From assembly GCA_034933285.1 (NCBI GenBank), contig JAYFNT010000012.1, positions 62,001-126,000 on the forward strand: a stretch of 64,000 bases of DNA. The letters run 5' to 3'. Both the position numbers and the translations under genes were made by a program. Shown here one piece after another: positions 53,556 to 62,527 of the stretch (position 1 is its first letter; each line of letters opens with the position of its first letter). This DNA is from RPRC01 sp034933285 (GTDB lineage: Bacteria > Desulfobacterota > Desulfuromonadia > Geobacterales > Geobacteraceae). The notes under the pieces were generated by a model. It was not told the DNA's origin and searched no databases. It worked only from the letters and a program-made list of their open reading frames with translations.

Positions 53556-54401
53556 TTGAAAATCAAGACTCACAATATGGCAATTTTCATAGAATTCGTA
53601 GCCGGATCAGGACTCGCTGTTCTTTTCCATTGGGTCCTGCATTACAAGGAGGCAGCTTACATGATCTTCGGTTTCGGCATCCTGCTCTCGCTCGCCACCT
53701 ACCTGATCAGGGAGGAGATGGAAACTACACGGGAAGGATTGCTGGAACAGTACTCCCAGGCCCATGAGACCACCTACGCAATCTCCCGGATTACGGATCC
53801 GGAATGCCAGTCCAAAGCCAACGAACTGATCTCCGGGACGATGAAGATTTTCCAGCTGCTGCAAGAGGGTTACATACCCCTGGAAGAGACCGAGTTCTAC
53901 CTGGAAGGGGCTAAGCAATCGGATCAGTCGGTCAGGCAGGTCAACGCGGTGGACCCGATGACGGCGGGTTGGGACAGCAGGGGAGCGCTCCTCAATTTCT
54001 ACCAGGCCAATCTCCGCGCCATGCAGAGAGGTGTCAGGGTAACCCGTACCTTTGTGGTCAACCGCGACGAGTTTGAGGACCAGAACGTACAGATGGTACT
54101 TCTTCACCAGCTGCGAGACGGGATAGAAGTCCGCATAGCCTTTCGCGACGAACTGCCGGTGATAAGCGGCATCAGCGGAAGAGACACCAATAACACGTTT
54201 GATTTTGCCATATACGACGACAAGGTGGTGACCGATGTCTTCAACCAGCCGGGCAGGTATTTCGGCAGGAAGACTTCCCAGCCTGCTGAAGTGGCCAAAT
54301 ACCTGAATTTTTATACACTGATCGAGCACAGTTCCCATGTTGTCGCACTGAAAGACGACCGGGTGTTGTTACCCACCGACCTGGTGGCAACCGAAAACTG
54401 A
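53556..54401 (+). CDS. Membrane-anchored hypothetical protein, TTG start
   Basis: A 281-residue protein. GGAGG lies 6 bp before TTG 53556, and no ATG with a ribosome site is nearby, so TTG is the likely start. Two TM helices at about 8-28 and 35-52 are followed by a helical region and a soluble domain (about 130-270: YQANLRAMQRGVRVTRTF, VLLHQLRDGIEVRI, FDFAIYDDKVV). The latter resembles PLD-like folds without the HKD motif. I do not recognise the family. Followed by a bidirectional hairpin. Confidence 0.75.
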   Translation: MKIKTHNMAIFIEFVAGSGLAVLFHWVLHYKEAAYMIFGFGILLSLATYLIREEMETTREGLLEQYSQAHETTYAISRITDPECQSKANELISGTMKIFQLLQEGYIPLEETEFYLEGAKQSDQSVRQVNAVDPMTAGWDSRGALLNFYQANLRAMQRGVRVTRTFVVNRDEFEDQNVQMVLLHQLRDGIEVRIAFRDELPVISGISGRDTNNTFDFAIYDDKVVTDVFNQPGRYFGRKTSQPAEVAKYLNFYTLIEHSSHVVALKDDRVLLPTDLVATEN

Positions 54402-54406
54402 AAAGG

Positions 54407-54441
54407 CAAAGGCCGCTCCCTTCGAAAGAGGCGGCCTTTGC
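54407..54441. terminator. Hairpin between convergent genes
   Basis: GCAAAGGCCGC (54407-54417) pairs perfectly with GCGGCCTTTGC (54431-54441); no long U-tract on either side. Probable shared terminator for the flanking convergent genes. Confidence 0.6.
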
Positions 54442-54474
54442 AATGACATACTGTTGAGTTAATCACTCACCATG

Positions 54475-55056
54475 TCAATGATGACGCCCATAGGGCTGCA
54501 TCTCGCGTTCATCTTTCCATTGGTGCTTCATTTCTTTCCGTTCAGCTTTCATTTCCCTCTTAGCCATTTTCCGCTCTTCCTTTTGAGCTCTCTTCCAGTC
54601 TTTTCCCGGCCGGAAATTATGGCTCTTCCAGTAGGGGCGGTGTCCCTGACGGTAATCTCGGTAGCCGGCATCACGATAATAGCGTATCTTTTCGTAGGGA
54701 TACCTGCGAAGCTTGGGGGGCAATGACTGGTAACGAGTCACTGTCCAGGGACCGTTGTAATGGGGGGCCATGTACCAGTCATTGCCGCGGCACAGGTAAT
54801 AGGTGCTGCCGATGAAGAAAATGTCCTGGGGAATGCCGACAGCCACGTGAAAACCGAGTTGGGGCGGTTCGATGAACAGCGGCGGCTCCTCGATGACAAC
54901 GGGAGGGGCGTGGTATACCGGTGGGGGAGGTGCGGGGACAACTACCGCCGGCGGAGCGCCGATGTTGATGCCGACATTCACGCCCACATTTGCAGCAGAT
55001 GCATGTGATACGGGGAGGGCGGCAGCAACCGCCAGACAGATTGCGAATTTTTTCAT
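54475..55056 (-). CDS. Exported Pro-rich / basic-tailed protein under a riboswitch-like leader
   Basis: A 193-residue protein, ATG 55056 with GAAGGAG 7-8 bp upstream. Signal peptide about 1-21 (LPVSHASA). Then a Val/Pro-rich linker (PAPPPPVYHAPP), a small aromatic domain (CRGNDWYMAPHYNGPW, like other bacterial YXWGXW-type proteins), and a strongly charged Lys/Glu/Arg tail (about 150-185). Probably a cell-surface or periplasmic structural protein; family function unknown. Its 5' leader carries a GEMM-like aptamer and an overlapping terminator. Confidence 0.8.
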   Translation of the reverse strand: MKKFAICLAVAAALPVSHASAANVGVNVGINIGAPPAVVVPAPPPPVYHAPPVVIEEPPLFIEPPQLGFHVAVGIPQDIFFIGSTYYLCRGNDWYMAPHYNGPWTVTRYQSLPPKLRRYPYEKIRYYRDAGYRDYRQGHRPYWKSHNFRPGKDWKRAQKEERKMAKREMKAERKEMKHQWKDEREMQPYGRHH

Positions 55057-55098
55057 AATATTACTCCTTCCATGGGTTGATTCCACCGGATGAACGGC

Positions 55099-55149
55099 AA
55101 AAAAAAGCCGGGTGCCGTCTCTCTTGTAAGATATTTCGGCAACCCGGCT
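55099..55149 (-). terminator. Expression-platform terminator
   Basis: Minus strand: AGCCGGGTTGCCG (to 55137) pairs with CGGCACCCGGCT, one bulged base, followed by eight T (55099-55106). Its 5' arm is also the 3' strand of the aptamer, so ligand binding would prevent termination (ON switch). Confidence 0.75.
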
Positions 55150-55215
55150 GTCTACTTGAGACCCTGTGGGCTTTCCGCCCCGTTCTCGCAAACGGTTTAG
55201 TAGTATCGGCTATCC
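55129..55215 (-). promoter_or_regulatory. GEMM-like (cyclic dinucleotide) riboswitch aptamer, variant
   Basis: From the minus strand: closing helix GGATA (55211-55215) with TATCT (55129-55133); then AAACC and a hairpin CCGTT/AACGG, GGCGGAAAGCC, then CACAGGGTCT, a short helix, and CAGCCGGGTTGCCGA. The 3' half follows the GEMM-I consensus (CGCAAAGC, then GGG..CU, then AGCCGGGUUACCGA) closely. The 5' strand that normally reads AGGGCAAACC is here TACTAAACC, so ligand contacts may differ. Known GEMM ligands are c-di-GMP and, in Geobacter, cGAMP. Class assignment is inference from memory of the consensus. Confidence 0.5.
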
Positions 55216-55399
55216 GGTTTTTCAGTTATAACTGCTGTTTTTTTACACGCTTTCCCTGGGCAATTGCCATTTTTTGTATAAAACGGTCAGTGCCGGCAGC
55301 CGTTGACAGGGGGATAAAAAATCTGGCTGTCGCATCCGGGCAACCTGAACAGAAATACAGCAGTGCCTTCCGGATTGCAAGAAAATCCGTGTTCATGCT
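55216..55399. other. Promoter region of the riboswitch transcript
   Basis: Contains a 12-bp palindrome CAGTTATAACTG (about 55223-55234) that on the minus strand supplies TATAAC as a possible -10. No gene seen. Confidence 0.35.
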
Positions 55400-56410
55400 C
55401 TACGTAACGCAGAGATAGTCCTTCCCTTCAACCAGTCCCGCCCCGCTAGCCCATTTCCTGATCTGCCCCCGTGCCCCGCGTGTACCGACGGTTGCCAGGA
55501 TTTTGATCCCGTCCGGCTTTGAGAACTGGCGTGCATCTTTTACTTGAGCACCGTGCAGTGTGCGGCCGATTTTTTTCGGGTCAACGTCGATCCAATAGGC
55601 CAGGCTCATCCCTTCATCCTTGAGTGACCTGGCCCATGCCCTTCCCTCCAGACCGGCTCCTGCCAATGCAACTTCCCGGATTCCGTTAAGGAATCCCTGT
55701 TTCAGGTAATGAACTTTGCAGGTCCGGAATGCTGCCGCAGTGTATTCCGGCATGGTGCGGGTAGCTCGCTCCGGGCGGTCCCGCCAGAAGAGGAGGGGTG
55801 TGGGGAGCCGCGCAAAACGGACCCCAGCGGCGGTAAGCCTCAGCCAGAGATCGTAGTCTTCAGCCCAGCCCTTGTCACGATAACCACCCACCGCCGTGAC
55901 CGCCTCTTTACGAAACATGACACTGGGATGGACAAAGGGTGATTCCACAAACAGGTCCCGCATTATCATTTCATGTGAGGTGAGATTGTTCTGCCATTTT
56001 TCGTAGGCGAGCATGCCCAACCTGATAGTGGCGCGGGGGAAATGGCGGAATTCGGATGCCACAAGTCCGATGGCCGGGTTGCCTGAAAGAAAGTAGTGCT
56101 GCAACTCCAGCCTGCATGGATGGGAGATGTCATCGGCATCCATCCGTGCCACCAGGTGCGCCCGGCATACTTCAAGGCCGGCGTTCAGCGCCGGGACCAA
56201 GCCCCTTTCCGCCGGTCGCAGCACCAGGATGCGGGAGTCGCGGCCGGATGCAGCTTGCAAAATGGCGGGTGTGGCGTCCGTGGAGCCGTCATCCACTGCT
56301 ACCAGTTCCCAGTCTTTCAGTGTCTGGCGACGGATCGACGCCAGAGCCTCAGGCAGGAAGCGCTCCTCGTTCCGCACCGGCATGAGAATGGAAACGGCAG
56401 GGCAATGCAT
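55400..56410 (-). CDS. Family 2 glycosyltransferase with C-terminal extension
   Basis: A 336-residue GT-A glycosyltransferase: SILMPVRNEERFLPEAL, DDGSTDATPAIL, RMDADDISHPCRL (DxD), and the acceptor-site Asp region GWAEDYDLWLRL. A C-terminal 80 residues form a Rossmann-like extension (ILATVGTRGARGQI) also found in other GT2 proteins of the group. No TM, so cytoplasmic. Probably adds a sugar during cell-surface polysaccharide synthesis. It lies 2 bp after marC on the same strand. Confidence 0.87.
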   Translation of the reverse strand: MHCPAVSILMPVRNEERFLPEALASIRRQTLKDWELVAVDDGSTDATPAILQAASGRDSRILVLRPAERGLVPALNAGLEVCRAHLVARMDADDISHPCRLELQHYFLSGNPAIGLVASEFRHFPRATIRLGMLAYEKWQNNLTSHEMIMRDLFVESPFVHPSVMFRKEAVTAVGGYRDKGWAEDYDLWLRLTAAGVRFARLPTPLLFWRDRPERATRTMPEYTAAAFRTCKVHYLKQGFLNGIREVALAGAGLEGRAWARSLKDEGMSLAYWIDVDPKKIGRTLHGAQVKDARQFSKPDGIKILATVGTRGARGQIRKWASGAGLVEGKDYLCVT

Positions 56411-56412
56411 TG

Positions 56413-57039
56413 TCAGGCCAGCCCAGGCAGGAGCTTCACGATCCCCTTGGCGAAGAATTCCACTGCGATGGAGGCGAGGAGCAGGCCCATAAGCCTGCTG
56501 ACGATGGAAAGTCCCAAAGGACCTATGAACCGGCCGATCCTGGAGGCGAGGCGGAGTATGACCCAGGTGATGAAGGAGGCGGCTGCTATGCAGAGTATGA
56601 TCAGACCGATATGGGTCCAGGATGGAGCGAGGTTGGCATAGATGATGATGGTGGAGATTGATCCCGGCCCTGCCAGCAACGGCACCGAAAGCGGCACAAC
56701 GGCAATGCTCTCCAGGTCGGTGACCTCTTCCTGGCCATGAGCGCCTCCCTTGGCGTCTTTTGCGAACATCATGGAAATTGCCATCAACAAGAGCAGGATG
56801 CTACCGCCCACCTGGAAGGAGGCAATGCTGATGCCGAACAGTTCCAGCACCTTTTCCCCGAGCAGGGCGGTCAGGGCGAGTACGCTGGCCACTGACATGC
56901 CGATGGTTCGGGCGGTCTTGATCCGTTCTTCTGCCGTGGATCTGCCGGTGAGAGTCAAAAAGAGAGGTAGTACGCCGAATGGGTTGAGGATCGCAAGAAT
57001 GGCGATGAAGATCTTGACGTACTCGTTGATATCCAGCAT
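56413..57039 (-). CDS. marC: MarC-family membrane protein
   Basis: A 208-residue inner-membrane protein with six TM helices, starting at ATG 57039 (AGGGAG 8 bp upstream), not at the upstream ATG 57111. Family motif FIAILAILNPFGVLPLFL at TM1 and VPLLAGPGSISTI at TM4. MarC proteins are called NAAT-type transporters, but the substrate is not established. It is probably cotranscribed with the glycosyltransferase. Confidence 0.9.
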   Translation of the reverse strand: MLDINEYVKIFIAILAILNPFGVLPLFLTLTGRSTAEERIKTARTIGMSVASVLALTALLGEKVLELFGISIASFQVGGSILLLLMAISMMFAKDAKGGAHGQEEVTDLESIAVVPLSVPLLAGPGSISTIIIYANLAPSWTHIGLIILCIAAASFITWVILRLASRIGRFIGPLGLSIVSRLMGLLLASIAVEFFAKGIVKLLPGLA

Positions 57040-57165
57040 TGTTTTTCTCCCTGAGCGGTTGCTTCGCGCGTTCCCTACAAGTTTGGTAGCAGAAAGATGC
57101 GCAAACATCAAGGCAAATATGCCGATTCACAGCTGGACGACCCAGCGGGAAAGCCTGCTTTGAGG

Positions 57166-57193
57166 TTGACAATATCGAGGGAATGACGATAAG
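57166..57193 (+). promoter_or_regulatory. Possible promoter of hrpB
   Basis: TTGACA (57166-57171), 16-bp spacer, GATAAG (57188-57193), about 65 bp before the hrpB ATG; the -10 match is moderate. Confidence 0.4.
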
Positions 57194-57257
57194 TTGAACC
57201 AGTTGCGGCTACTGTCCATAACCCCGCGACATTCTTTTAATTCAGGAAAGCCTTGCC

Positions 57258-59807
57258 ATGTCGTGTCGCCAACTTGACCCGTTTTCTGCCCTGCCGATAG
57301 ATTCCATCCTTCCTGAGTTGAAGCAGGTCGTTTCCGCTTCATCGAACACGGTGCTCCATGCGCCACCCGGAGCCGGAAAGACGACCCGGGTACCCTTGGC
57401 TCTGCTGGATCTGCCCTGCCTGGCCGGAGGCCGTATCGTGATGCTTGAGCCTCGCAGGCTTGCAGCGGTCCATGCGGCACACCGGTTGGCCTCGTCCATC
57501 GGCGAAAAGGCGGGAGAGACGGTCGGGTATGCCATGCGCTTCGAACGGAGGGTTTCGCCGGGAACGCGCTTAGAAGTAGTGACCGAAGGAATTCTCACGC
57601 GCCGCTTGCAGCGGGACCCCTGTCTCGAGGGTATCTCGCTGGTCATATTCGACGAGTTCCACGAGCGGAGCCTGAATGCCGACCTGGCACTGGCCCTTTG
57701 TCTGGAGGTGCAGCGGGAGGTGCGGCCAGATCTGAAAATCCTGGTCATGTCAGCCACCATGGATTGTGCTTCCGTGGCAGGCATCCTGGGTAATGCGCCG
57801 ATCGTGGCTTCAGAAGGTCGATCCTTCCCCGTGGAGGTCCGCTACCTGCAGGATGCCGGTCACGGTCGCCTGCCGGAACGCATAGCCGCCGCCGTCCGGG
57901 GGGCTTTGGCCGAGACTGAAGGGGATATACTGGCATTTCTTCCCGGATCGGGAGAGATCCGCGCCAGCCACGAGCTGCTTCGGGAAGGGATTCGTTCCGG
58001 CATCTCCATTCATCCCCTATATGGCGACCTCCCCTTTGCCGAACAGGAAAAGGCTATCCTGCCGGGCAGAGGGCGGAAGGTCGTCCTGGCGACCAACATT
58101 GCTGAAACAAGCCTGACCATCGAAGGCGTGAGGGTGGTGATCGACAGCGGGCTCTCCCGCATGGTCCGCCACGATCCTTCCTGCAGCATGAACCGGCTGG
58201 TGACGGTCCGGGAATCAAAGTCCTCTGCCGAGCAGCGGCGGGGACGTGCGGGCAGGCTCGGGCCGGGTGTCTGCTACCGGCTTTTCAGCGAGCATACCTT
58301 CAAAGCCATGACCGGTTTTCCACCGCCGGAGATAACGGTTGCAGATCTTTCCTCGCTGGTTCTTGAACTGGCTGTATGGGGAAACCCGGATATCGGGACC
58401 CTCTCCTTGATCGATCCTCCTCCTGCTGCAGCAATTGCCGCTGCGCGGGAACTGCTCCGTGAGCTGGGTGCCCTTGACGGAGAAGGGCGCGCCACCGAAG
58501 TCGGGAGAAAGATGGCTGAACTTCCGGTGCATCCCAGGATTGCCGCCCTGCTCCTGCTGGGACAGAAGCTGAAAATGCCGGTTGCTGCGTCACTGATGGC
58601 GGCCCTCATTTCGGAGCGGGACATTTTCCGTTATCGCAAGGGTGAGACCGCGGTAGTCTGTGAGTCGGATCTGCTTGAACGCTGTGTGGCCCTTCGCGGG
58701 AGGGAAGCTGCCCGGAGCGGGCTTGTCGACCCCGGTGTGGCCAGGGCAGTGGAGCGGACTGCCGGGCAACTTTCCCGACTTATGGGGGAGGGAAGGTGTG
58801 GAACTATGGAGGATCTTGAACCAAGGGATGCGGCGCGCCTGCTCCTGGCCGCCTATCCGGACCATGTGGCCTTTCAGCGGGCGGAAGGGGGGGAGCGCTA
58901 TCTCCTGGCAAACGGCCGGGGTGCGCGGCTTTCATGGAAGAGCGGGGTTCGGAACCGTTCTCTCATCCTGGCCATACAGGTGGACGCCGGAACGGGAGGC
59001 GAGGGAATCATCCATCAGGCTTGCTCGCTTACGGCAGACCTGATCCGCGCCGAATGCCGCGAAAGGCTCGTAACCGGCACACGGGTGGTCTGGGAAGAGC
59101 TCCAGGAACGGGTGATGGCCTGGGAAGAGGAGAGACTCGGGGCGGTTGTGCTTTCCCGACGACAGGTCAATCCGACCGATGACGGGTCCATTCCGCTGCT
59201 TCTTGCCCTGGTCAGTGATGCGGGCCTGGATATCCTGAGGAGGGATCGTTCTGTGCGTCAGTTGCAGGGCAGGGTGGAACTGCTCAGGCAGGCGTTTCCC
59301 GAAGAGAAGTGGCCGGACTTGGGCGATGACCGGCTCCTTGCCGGCCTTGACAAGTGGCTGGCCCCGTATCTCTGCGGGGTGAGAAGCCGCAGGGACCTGG
59401 CAGCTGTGGATATCGGGGCTGCGCTCCGGGCCCTCTTGTCCAGGGAGCAGCTTCGTCTGCTGGAGGAAAGAACTCCGACGCACATTACGGTACCAAGCGG
59501 GCACCGGATCGAGATCGACTACCGGCCAGGCTCGGAACCGGTACTGGCGGTGAAGCTCCAGGAGATGTTCGGCCTGGCCGACACCCCGTCTATCGCATGC
59601 GGCAGGGTTAAACTCCTGCTTCACCTTCTTTCACCGGCAGGCCGACCAGTGCAGGTTACGCGAGACCTGAGGAATTTTTGGGAAAACGGATACCGGGAAG
59701 TGAAGCGTGAACTTATGGGGCGCTATCCGAAACATCCCTGGCCGGACGATCCCTGGAATGCTGTGCCGACGCGGAAGACCACGCGGATGCTGAAGGGGAA
59801 ACAATGA
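57258..59807 (+). CDS. hrpB: HrpB-type DEAH-box RNA helicase
   Basis: An 849-residue superfamily 2 helicase. Motif I APPGAGKTTRVPL, motif II DEFHERS, motif III SATMD, RRGRAGRLGPG (motif VI), the HA2/ratchet region about 390-490, and the HrpB C-terminal domain (about 670-849). HrpB is an RNA-dependent ATPase of unsettled role, associated with adaptation and surface phenotypes in some bacteria. Length matches the family (about 800-850). It is convergent with rhlE through a shared 19-bp hairpin. Confidence 0.93.
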   Translation: MSCRQLDPFSALPIDSILPELKQVVSASSNTVLHAPPGAGKTTRVPLALLDLPCLAGGRIVMLEPRRLAAVHAAHRLASSIGEKAGETVGYAMRFERRVSPGTRLEVVTEGILTRRLQRDPCLEGISLVIFDEFHERSLNADLALALCLEVQREVRPDLKILVMSATMDCASVAGILGNAPIVASEGRSFPVEVRYLQDAGHGRLPERIAAAVRGALAETEGDILAFLPGSGEIRASHELLREGIRSGISIHPLYGDLPFAEQEKAILPGRGRKVVLATNIAETSLTIEGVRVVIDSGLSRMVRHDPSCSMNRLVTVRESKSSAEQRRGRAGRLGPGVCYRLFSEHTFKAMTGFPPPEITVADLSSLVLELAVWGNPDIGTLSLIDPPPAAAIAAARELLRELGALDGEGRATEVGRKMAELPVHPRIAALLLLGQKLKMPVAASLMAALISERDIFRYRKGETAVVCESDLLERCVALRGREAARSGLVDPGVARAVERTAGQLSRLMGEGRCGTMEDLEPRDAARLLLAAYPDHVAFQRAEGGERYLLANGRGARLSWKSGVRNRSLILAIQVDAGTGGEGIIHQACSLTADLIRAECRERLVTGTRVVWEELQERVMAWEEERLGAVVLSRRQVNPTDDGSIPLLLALVSDAGLDILRRDRSVRQLQGRVELLRQAFPEEKWPDLGDDRLLAGLDKWLAPYLCGVRSRRDLAAVDIGAALRALLSREQLRLLEERTPTHITVPSGHRIEIDYRPGSEPVLAVKLQEMFGLADTPSIACGRVKLLLHLLSPAGRPVQVTRDLRNFWENGYREVKRELMGRYPKHPWPDDPWNAVPTRKTTRMLKGKQ

Positions 59808-59852
59808 ATTTTTCTGATGCATCTGGGAAAAGTTTCTGATCCCGGGTTTCCT

Positions 59853-59900
59853 ATAACAGAACCCCCTTTGCAACACTTTATGCAAAGGGGGTTCTGTTAT
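59853..59900. terminator. Bidirectional hairpin terminator between hrpB and rhlE
   Basis: A 19-bp perfect inverted repeat (59853-59871 and 59882-59900) with a 10-base loop, midway between convergent genes; short U-rich flanks. Confidence 0.75.
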
Positions 59901-59915
59901 GTAGTTACGTGCGTG

Positions 59916-61241
59916 TTACCGGCTAGAGGAGCGGTATTCCACCTGTGGGTAACCCCGCTTGGCGCTTCCTTCCTTCTTGCCGGAACGGAAAGAGGAGTTG
60001 CGCCCGTTTCCCGGTTTGGCGGCAGCCAAACGGTCGGACGTGAAACGTCCACCCTTGCGTGGGGGGGCGCCACGTCTTCCTTTTCCGTCATTGCGCGTCA
60101 GCTGACGGGTCGGTTCCAGGCCGGGTATCACATGTCGCGGCAGAGACTGGCCGGTATACCTCTCGATTCTCTGCAGGGCGGCGAGTTCGTCATGTGAAGC
60201 CATGGAAATGGCGGTGCCGGTTGCCCCGGCACGACCGGTGCGGCCGATGCGATGGACATAGTCTTCCGCGTATTTCGGCAGGTCGAAGTTGATGACATGG
60301 CTGATGCCGGTCACGTCCAGACCGCGGGCAGCCACGTCCGTGGCCACCAGAAGCCGCACCTTGCCTCTTCTCAGATCGGATAGGGTCCTGTTGCGCGCAT
60401 GCTGTTTCATGTCGCCGTGCAGCGCTGCCGCCGCATGTCCATGGGTGCGAAGTTCCTGTGCAATCATGTCGGCGTCCCGTTTGGTGGCGGAGAAGATTAT
60501 TGCCCGGGTCATGGAGTCGTCTCCGATCAGGTGATGCAGGAGACGATTCTTGTGGCGAACATCGTCCGCCACCAGCAGGCGCTGTTCGATCTGTCCCTGA
60601 ATGGTCTGCTTGCCGCCGATCAGCACCATTTCGGGTTCCGTCAGCATGCCCCTGGCCAGCTTTTCAATCCGGGAATCAAGTGTTGCGGAGAACAGTAGGG
60701 TCTGCCTCTCTTCAGGGGCTGCCGTGGCAATTCTTTCTACGTCTTCGATGAATCCCATGTCGAGCATCCTGTCCGCCTCATCCAGAATAAGCATCTCGAG
60801 ACGGGACAGATTGATCCGTCCTCTTTCCAGGTGATCGTTCAGGCGCCCGGGTGTGGCTACAACCAGGTCCAGCGGCTGTGACAGTAGCCGGAGTTGTTCC
60901 GGGTACGGCATGCCTCCCAGGATGGTTGCGCTTTTTACGCGCATGAATTTTCCATAAGAACGGACTGCGTCAGATATCTGGTTGGCCAGCTCGCGGGTCG
61001 GGGTCAGCACCAGCACCCTCGGACCGCGGCCCTTGCCGGGTTTTGCTTCGCCCAGCCTCTGGAGGGCGGGGAGGATAAATGCTGCAGTTTTGCCGGTTCC
61101 GGTCTGGGCTGACGCGATCAGGTCGTGTCCGGCCAGGACTTTTGGTATGGCCTGTTCCTGGATCGGGGTCGGAGCGGTGTATCCGCATTCGGCAATTGCC
61201 TTCAAAATGGGAGGTGCGAGTTGCAGTTCTACAAATGACAT
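59916..61241 (-). CDS. rhlE: DEAD-box RNA helicase, RhlE-like
   Basis: A 441-residue helicase: Q motif GYTAPTPIQEQAIP, motif I SAQTGTGKTAAF, motif II LDEADRMLDMG, motif III FSATLD, motif VI HRIGRTGRAG. A basic Gly/Arg/Ser-rich tail (about 380-441) probably binds RNA. RhlE proteins remodel ribosomal and messenger RNA, often cold-induced. The 300-bp upstream leader is compatible with regulation at low temperature, but I see no defined element. Confidence 0.93.
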   Translation of the reverse strand: MSFVELQLAPPILKAIAECGYTAPTPIQEQAIPKVLAGHDLIASAQTGTGKTAAFILPALQRLGEAKPGKGRGPRVLVLTPTRELANQISDAVRSYGKFMRVKSATILGGMPYPEQLRLLSQPLDLVVATPGRLNDHLERGRINLSRLEMLILDEADRMLDMGFIEDVERIATAAPEERQTLLFSATLDSRIEKLARGMLTEPEMVLIGGKQTIQGQIEQRLLVADDVRHKNRLLHHLIGDDSMTRAIIFSATKRDADMIAQELRTHGHAAAALHGDMKQHARNRTLSDLRRGKVRLLVATDVAARGLDVTGISHVINFDLPKYAEDYVHRIGRTGRAGATGTAISMASHDELAALQRIERYTGQSLPRHVIPGLEPTRQLTRNDGKGRRGAPPRKGGRFTSDRLAAAKPGNGRNSSFRSGKKEGSAKRGYPQVEYRSSSR

Positions 61242-61685
61242 AATTGTTCCTTATTTACTACGTGAGAGAATGAGCGTGCACACCGCGGGGACACCGGTTG
61301 GCCCGAAAAAGAAATGACGGCAAAAACACGCATAGCGGCATATACCTATCGTCGCCAGCCGGGCGTGCTGCTGTTTCAGGGGTTTTGCCGAAAACAGGAA
61401 GGGCTCTTGAACGATTTGAGGGCAGGGGTGGAGGTACCGCCCGGTACGGAATTTTCAAGCGGTAGGGTTGGCTTCAACTAAACTGCGATAACGTAACCTG
61501 CCATGGTATACAAAGCAACAAAACTTTATAGCTGATTTTTCGGCTGATGGCAAGATATTTATTTCATGACTTGTTGCCTTTCTATATAGACCATCATTAA
61601 CTGCAAGAATATTTCGCAAGTTAAGGGAGAGATAATGCCGGGATCATTCGATTTCAACCGCCTGAAGTAGAGTAGATCTGTTGGA
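61242..61685. other. Gene-free stretch between rhlE and rubrerythrin genes
   Basis: Holds the rhlE leader and promoter region. A 55-codon ORF (61314-61481, plus) has no ribosome site and looks like chance. Nothing else supported. Confidence 0.45.
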
Positions 61686-61728
61686 AATAGAAAGGCGCAG
61701 GGAGGGAATCGCCCCGCGCCTTTCTATT
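61686..61728 (-). terminator. Intrinsic terminator of the rubrerythrin gene
   Basis: AATAGAAAGGCGC (61686-61698) pairs with GCGCCTTTCTATT (61716-61728), 17-base loop, just after the rubrerythrin stop. Confidence 0.75.
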
Positions 61729-61744
61729 ATTTGCATGTTTTTGC

Positions 61745-62281
61745 CTAGTAATTGAAAGCCTTGACTTCGAAGTATGCCTGAGGATGCTTGCAGACCGGGC
61801 AAAGCTGGGGTGCTTCCGTTCCTTCGTGGAGATGGCCGCAGTTCCTGCATTTCCACAGAACCTGCTCGGCCTTCTTGAATACGCTTCCTTCTTCGATGGC
61901 TTTCAGTATGCGCTGGTAGCGTTCCTGGTGGGCCTTCTCGATGGCGCCGATAGCTTCGAACATGAAGGCGATGTCTTCAAATCCCTCTTCCCTGGCTTCC
62001 TTTGCCATGCGGGGATACATTTTGGTCCATTCGGCATTTTCTCCAGAGGCAGCGGCCTTCAGGTTGGCGTTCGTGCTTTCTATACCCATGAGCGCCCGCA
62101 AGTGCAGCTTGGCATGTTCCTTTTCATTGTCGGCCGTTTCCTGGAAGATTTCCGCCAACTGCTCGTAGCCTTCTTTTTTGGCCACTGATGCATAATAGGT
62201 GTACTTGTTGCGTGCCTGGGATTCGCCGGCAAATGCCTCAAGAAGGTTTTTTTCAGTTTTTGTACCTTTTATTTCTGCCAT
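61745..62281 (-). CDS. rbr: Rubrerythrin
   Basis: A 178-residue non-haem iron peroxidase. N-terminal ferritin-like diiron domain with EKNLLEAFAGESQARNKYT, EKEHAKLHL and AIEKAHQERY supplying the Glu/His ligands; C-terminal rubredoxin-like domain with two CxxC (CRNCGH and CPVCKH). It reduces H2O2 to water in anaerobes. GGAGGAG precedes the ATG. It has its own promoter with a symmetrical operator-like element. Confidence 0.95.
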   Translation of the reverse strand: MAEIKGTKTEKNLLEAFAGESQARNKYTYYASVAKKEGYEQLAEIFQETADNEKEHAKLHLRALMGIESTNANLKAAASGENAEWTKMYPRMAKEAREEGFEDIAFMFEAIGAIEKAHQERYQRILKAIEEGSVFKKAEQVLWKCRNCGHLHEGTEAPQLCPVCKHPQAYFEVKAFNY

Positions 62282-62323
62282 TACTCCTCCTTTTGCCGCT
62301 AAGGCGGCTGCTCAATTTATTTT

Positions 62324-62357
62324 TTGGTAAATTATACCAAGTAAAATATTTTGTCAA
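62324..62357 (-). promoter_or_regulatory. Rubrerythrin promoter with an overlapping inverted repeat
   Basis: Minus strand TTGACA (62352-62357), 15-bp spacer, perfect TATAAT (62331-62336). The -10 lies inside a perfect inverted repeat TTGGTA-N5-TACCAA (62324-62340), a likely repressor operator (a peroxide or redox regulator is plausible). Confidence 0.6.
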
Positions 62358-62399
62358 ACAATAATTTGCCTCCGGCACGTTGAAGATCGCAGAGCGCGC

Positions 62400-62439
62400 T
62401 TGCTGAACAGATCAAAAAAACTATACTGAAGAAGTATAG
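62400..62439 (+). promoter_or_regulatory. Possible sirtuin promoter with inverted repeat
   Basis: TTGCTG (62400-62405), 16-bp spacer, TATACT (62422-62427), with an inverted repeat CTATACT/AGTATAG (62421-62439) covering the -10 and start. Confidence 0.4.
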
Positions 62440-62527
62440 CAGGAAAACAGGGGTTTGCCTGAAGAATTAGCTGGCAAGTGCGAATGATGCCTGGAGCTGT
62501 GTCCCGCATTCAATTCCAAGGATTTTC

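Noticed and set aside
53385..53573. 62-codon minus-strand ORF
   Set aside because: No ribosome site, overlaps the start region of the membrane protein at 53556, unusual Gly/Cys composition without family match.
61314..61481. 55-codon ORF on the plus strand
   Set aside because: No ribosome site and no family resemblance; lies in the rhlE upstream region.
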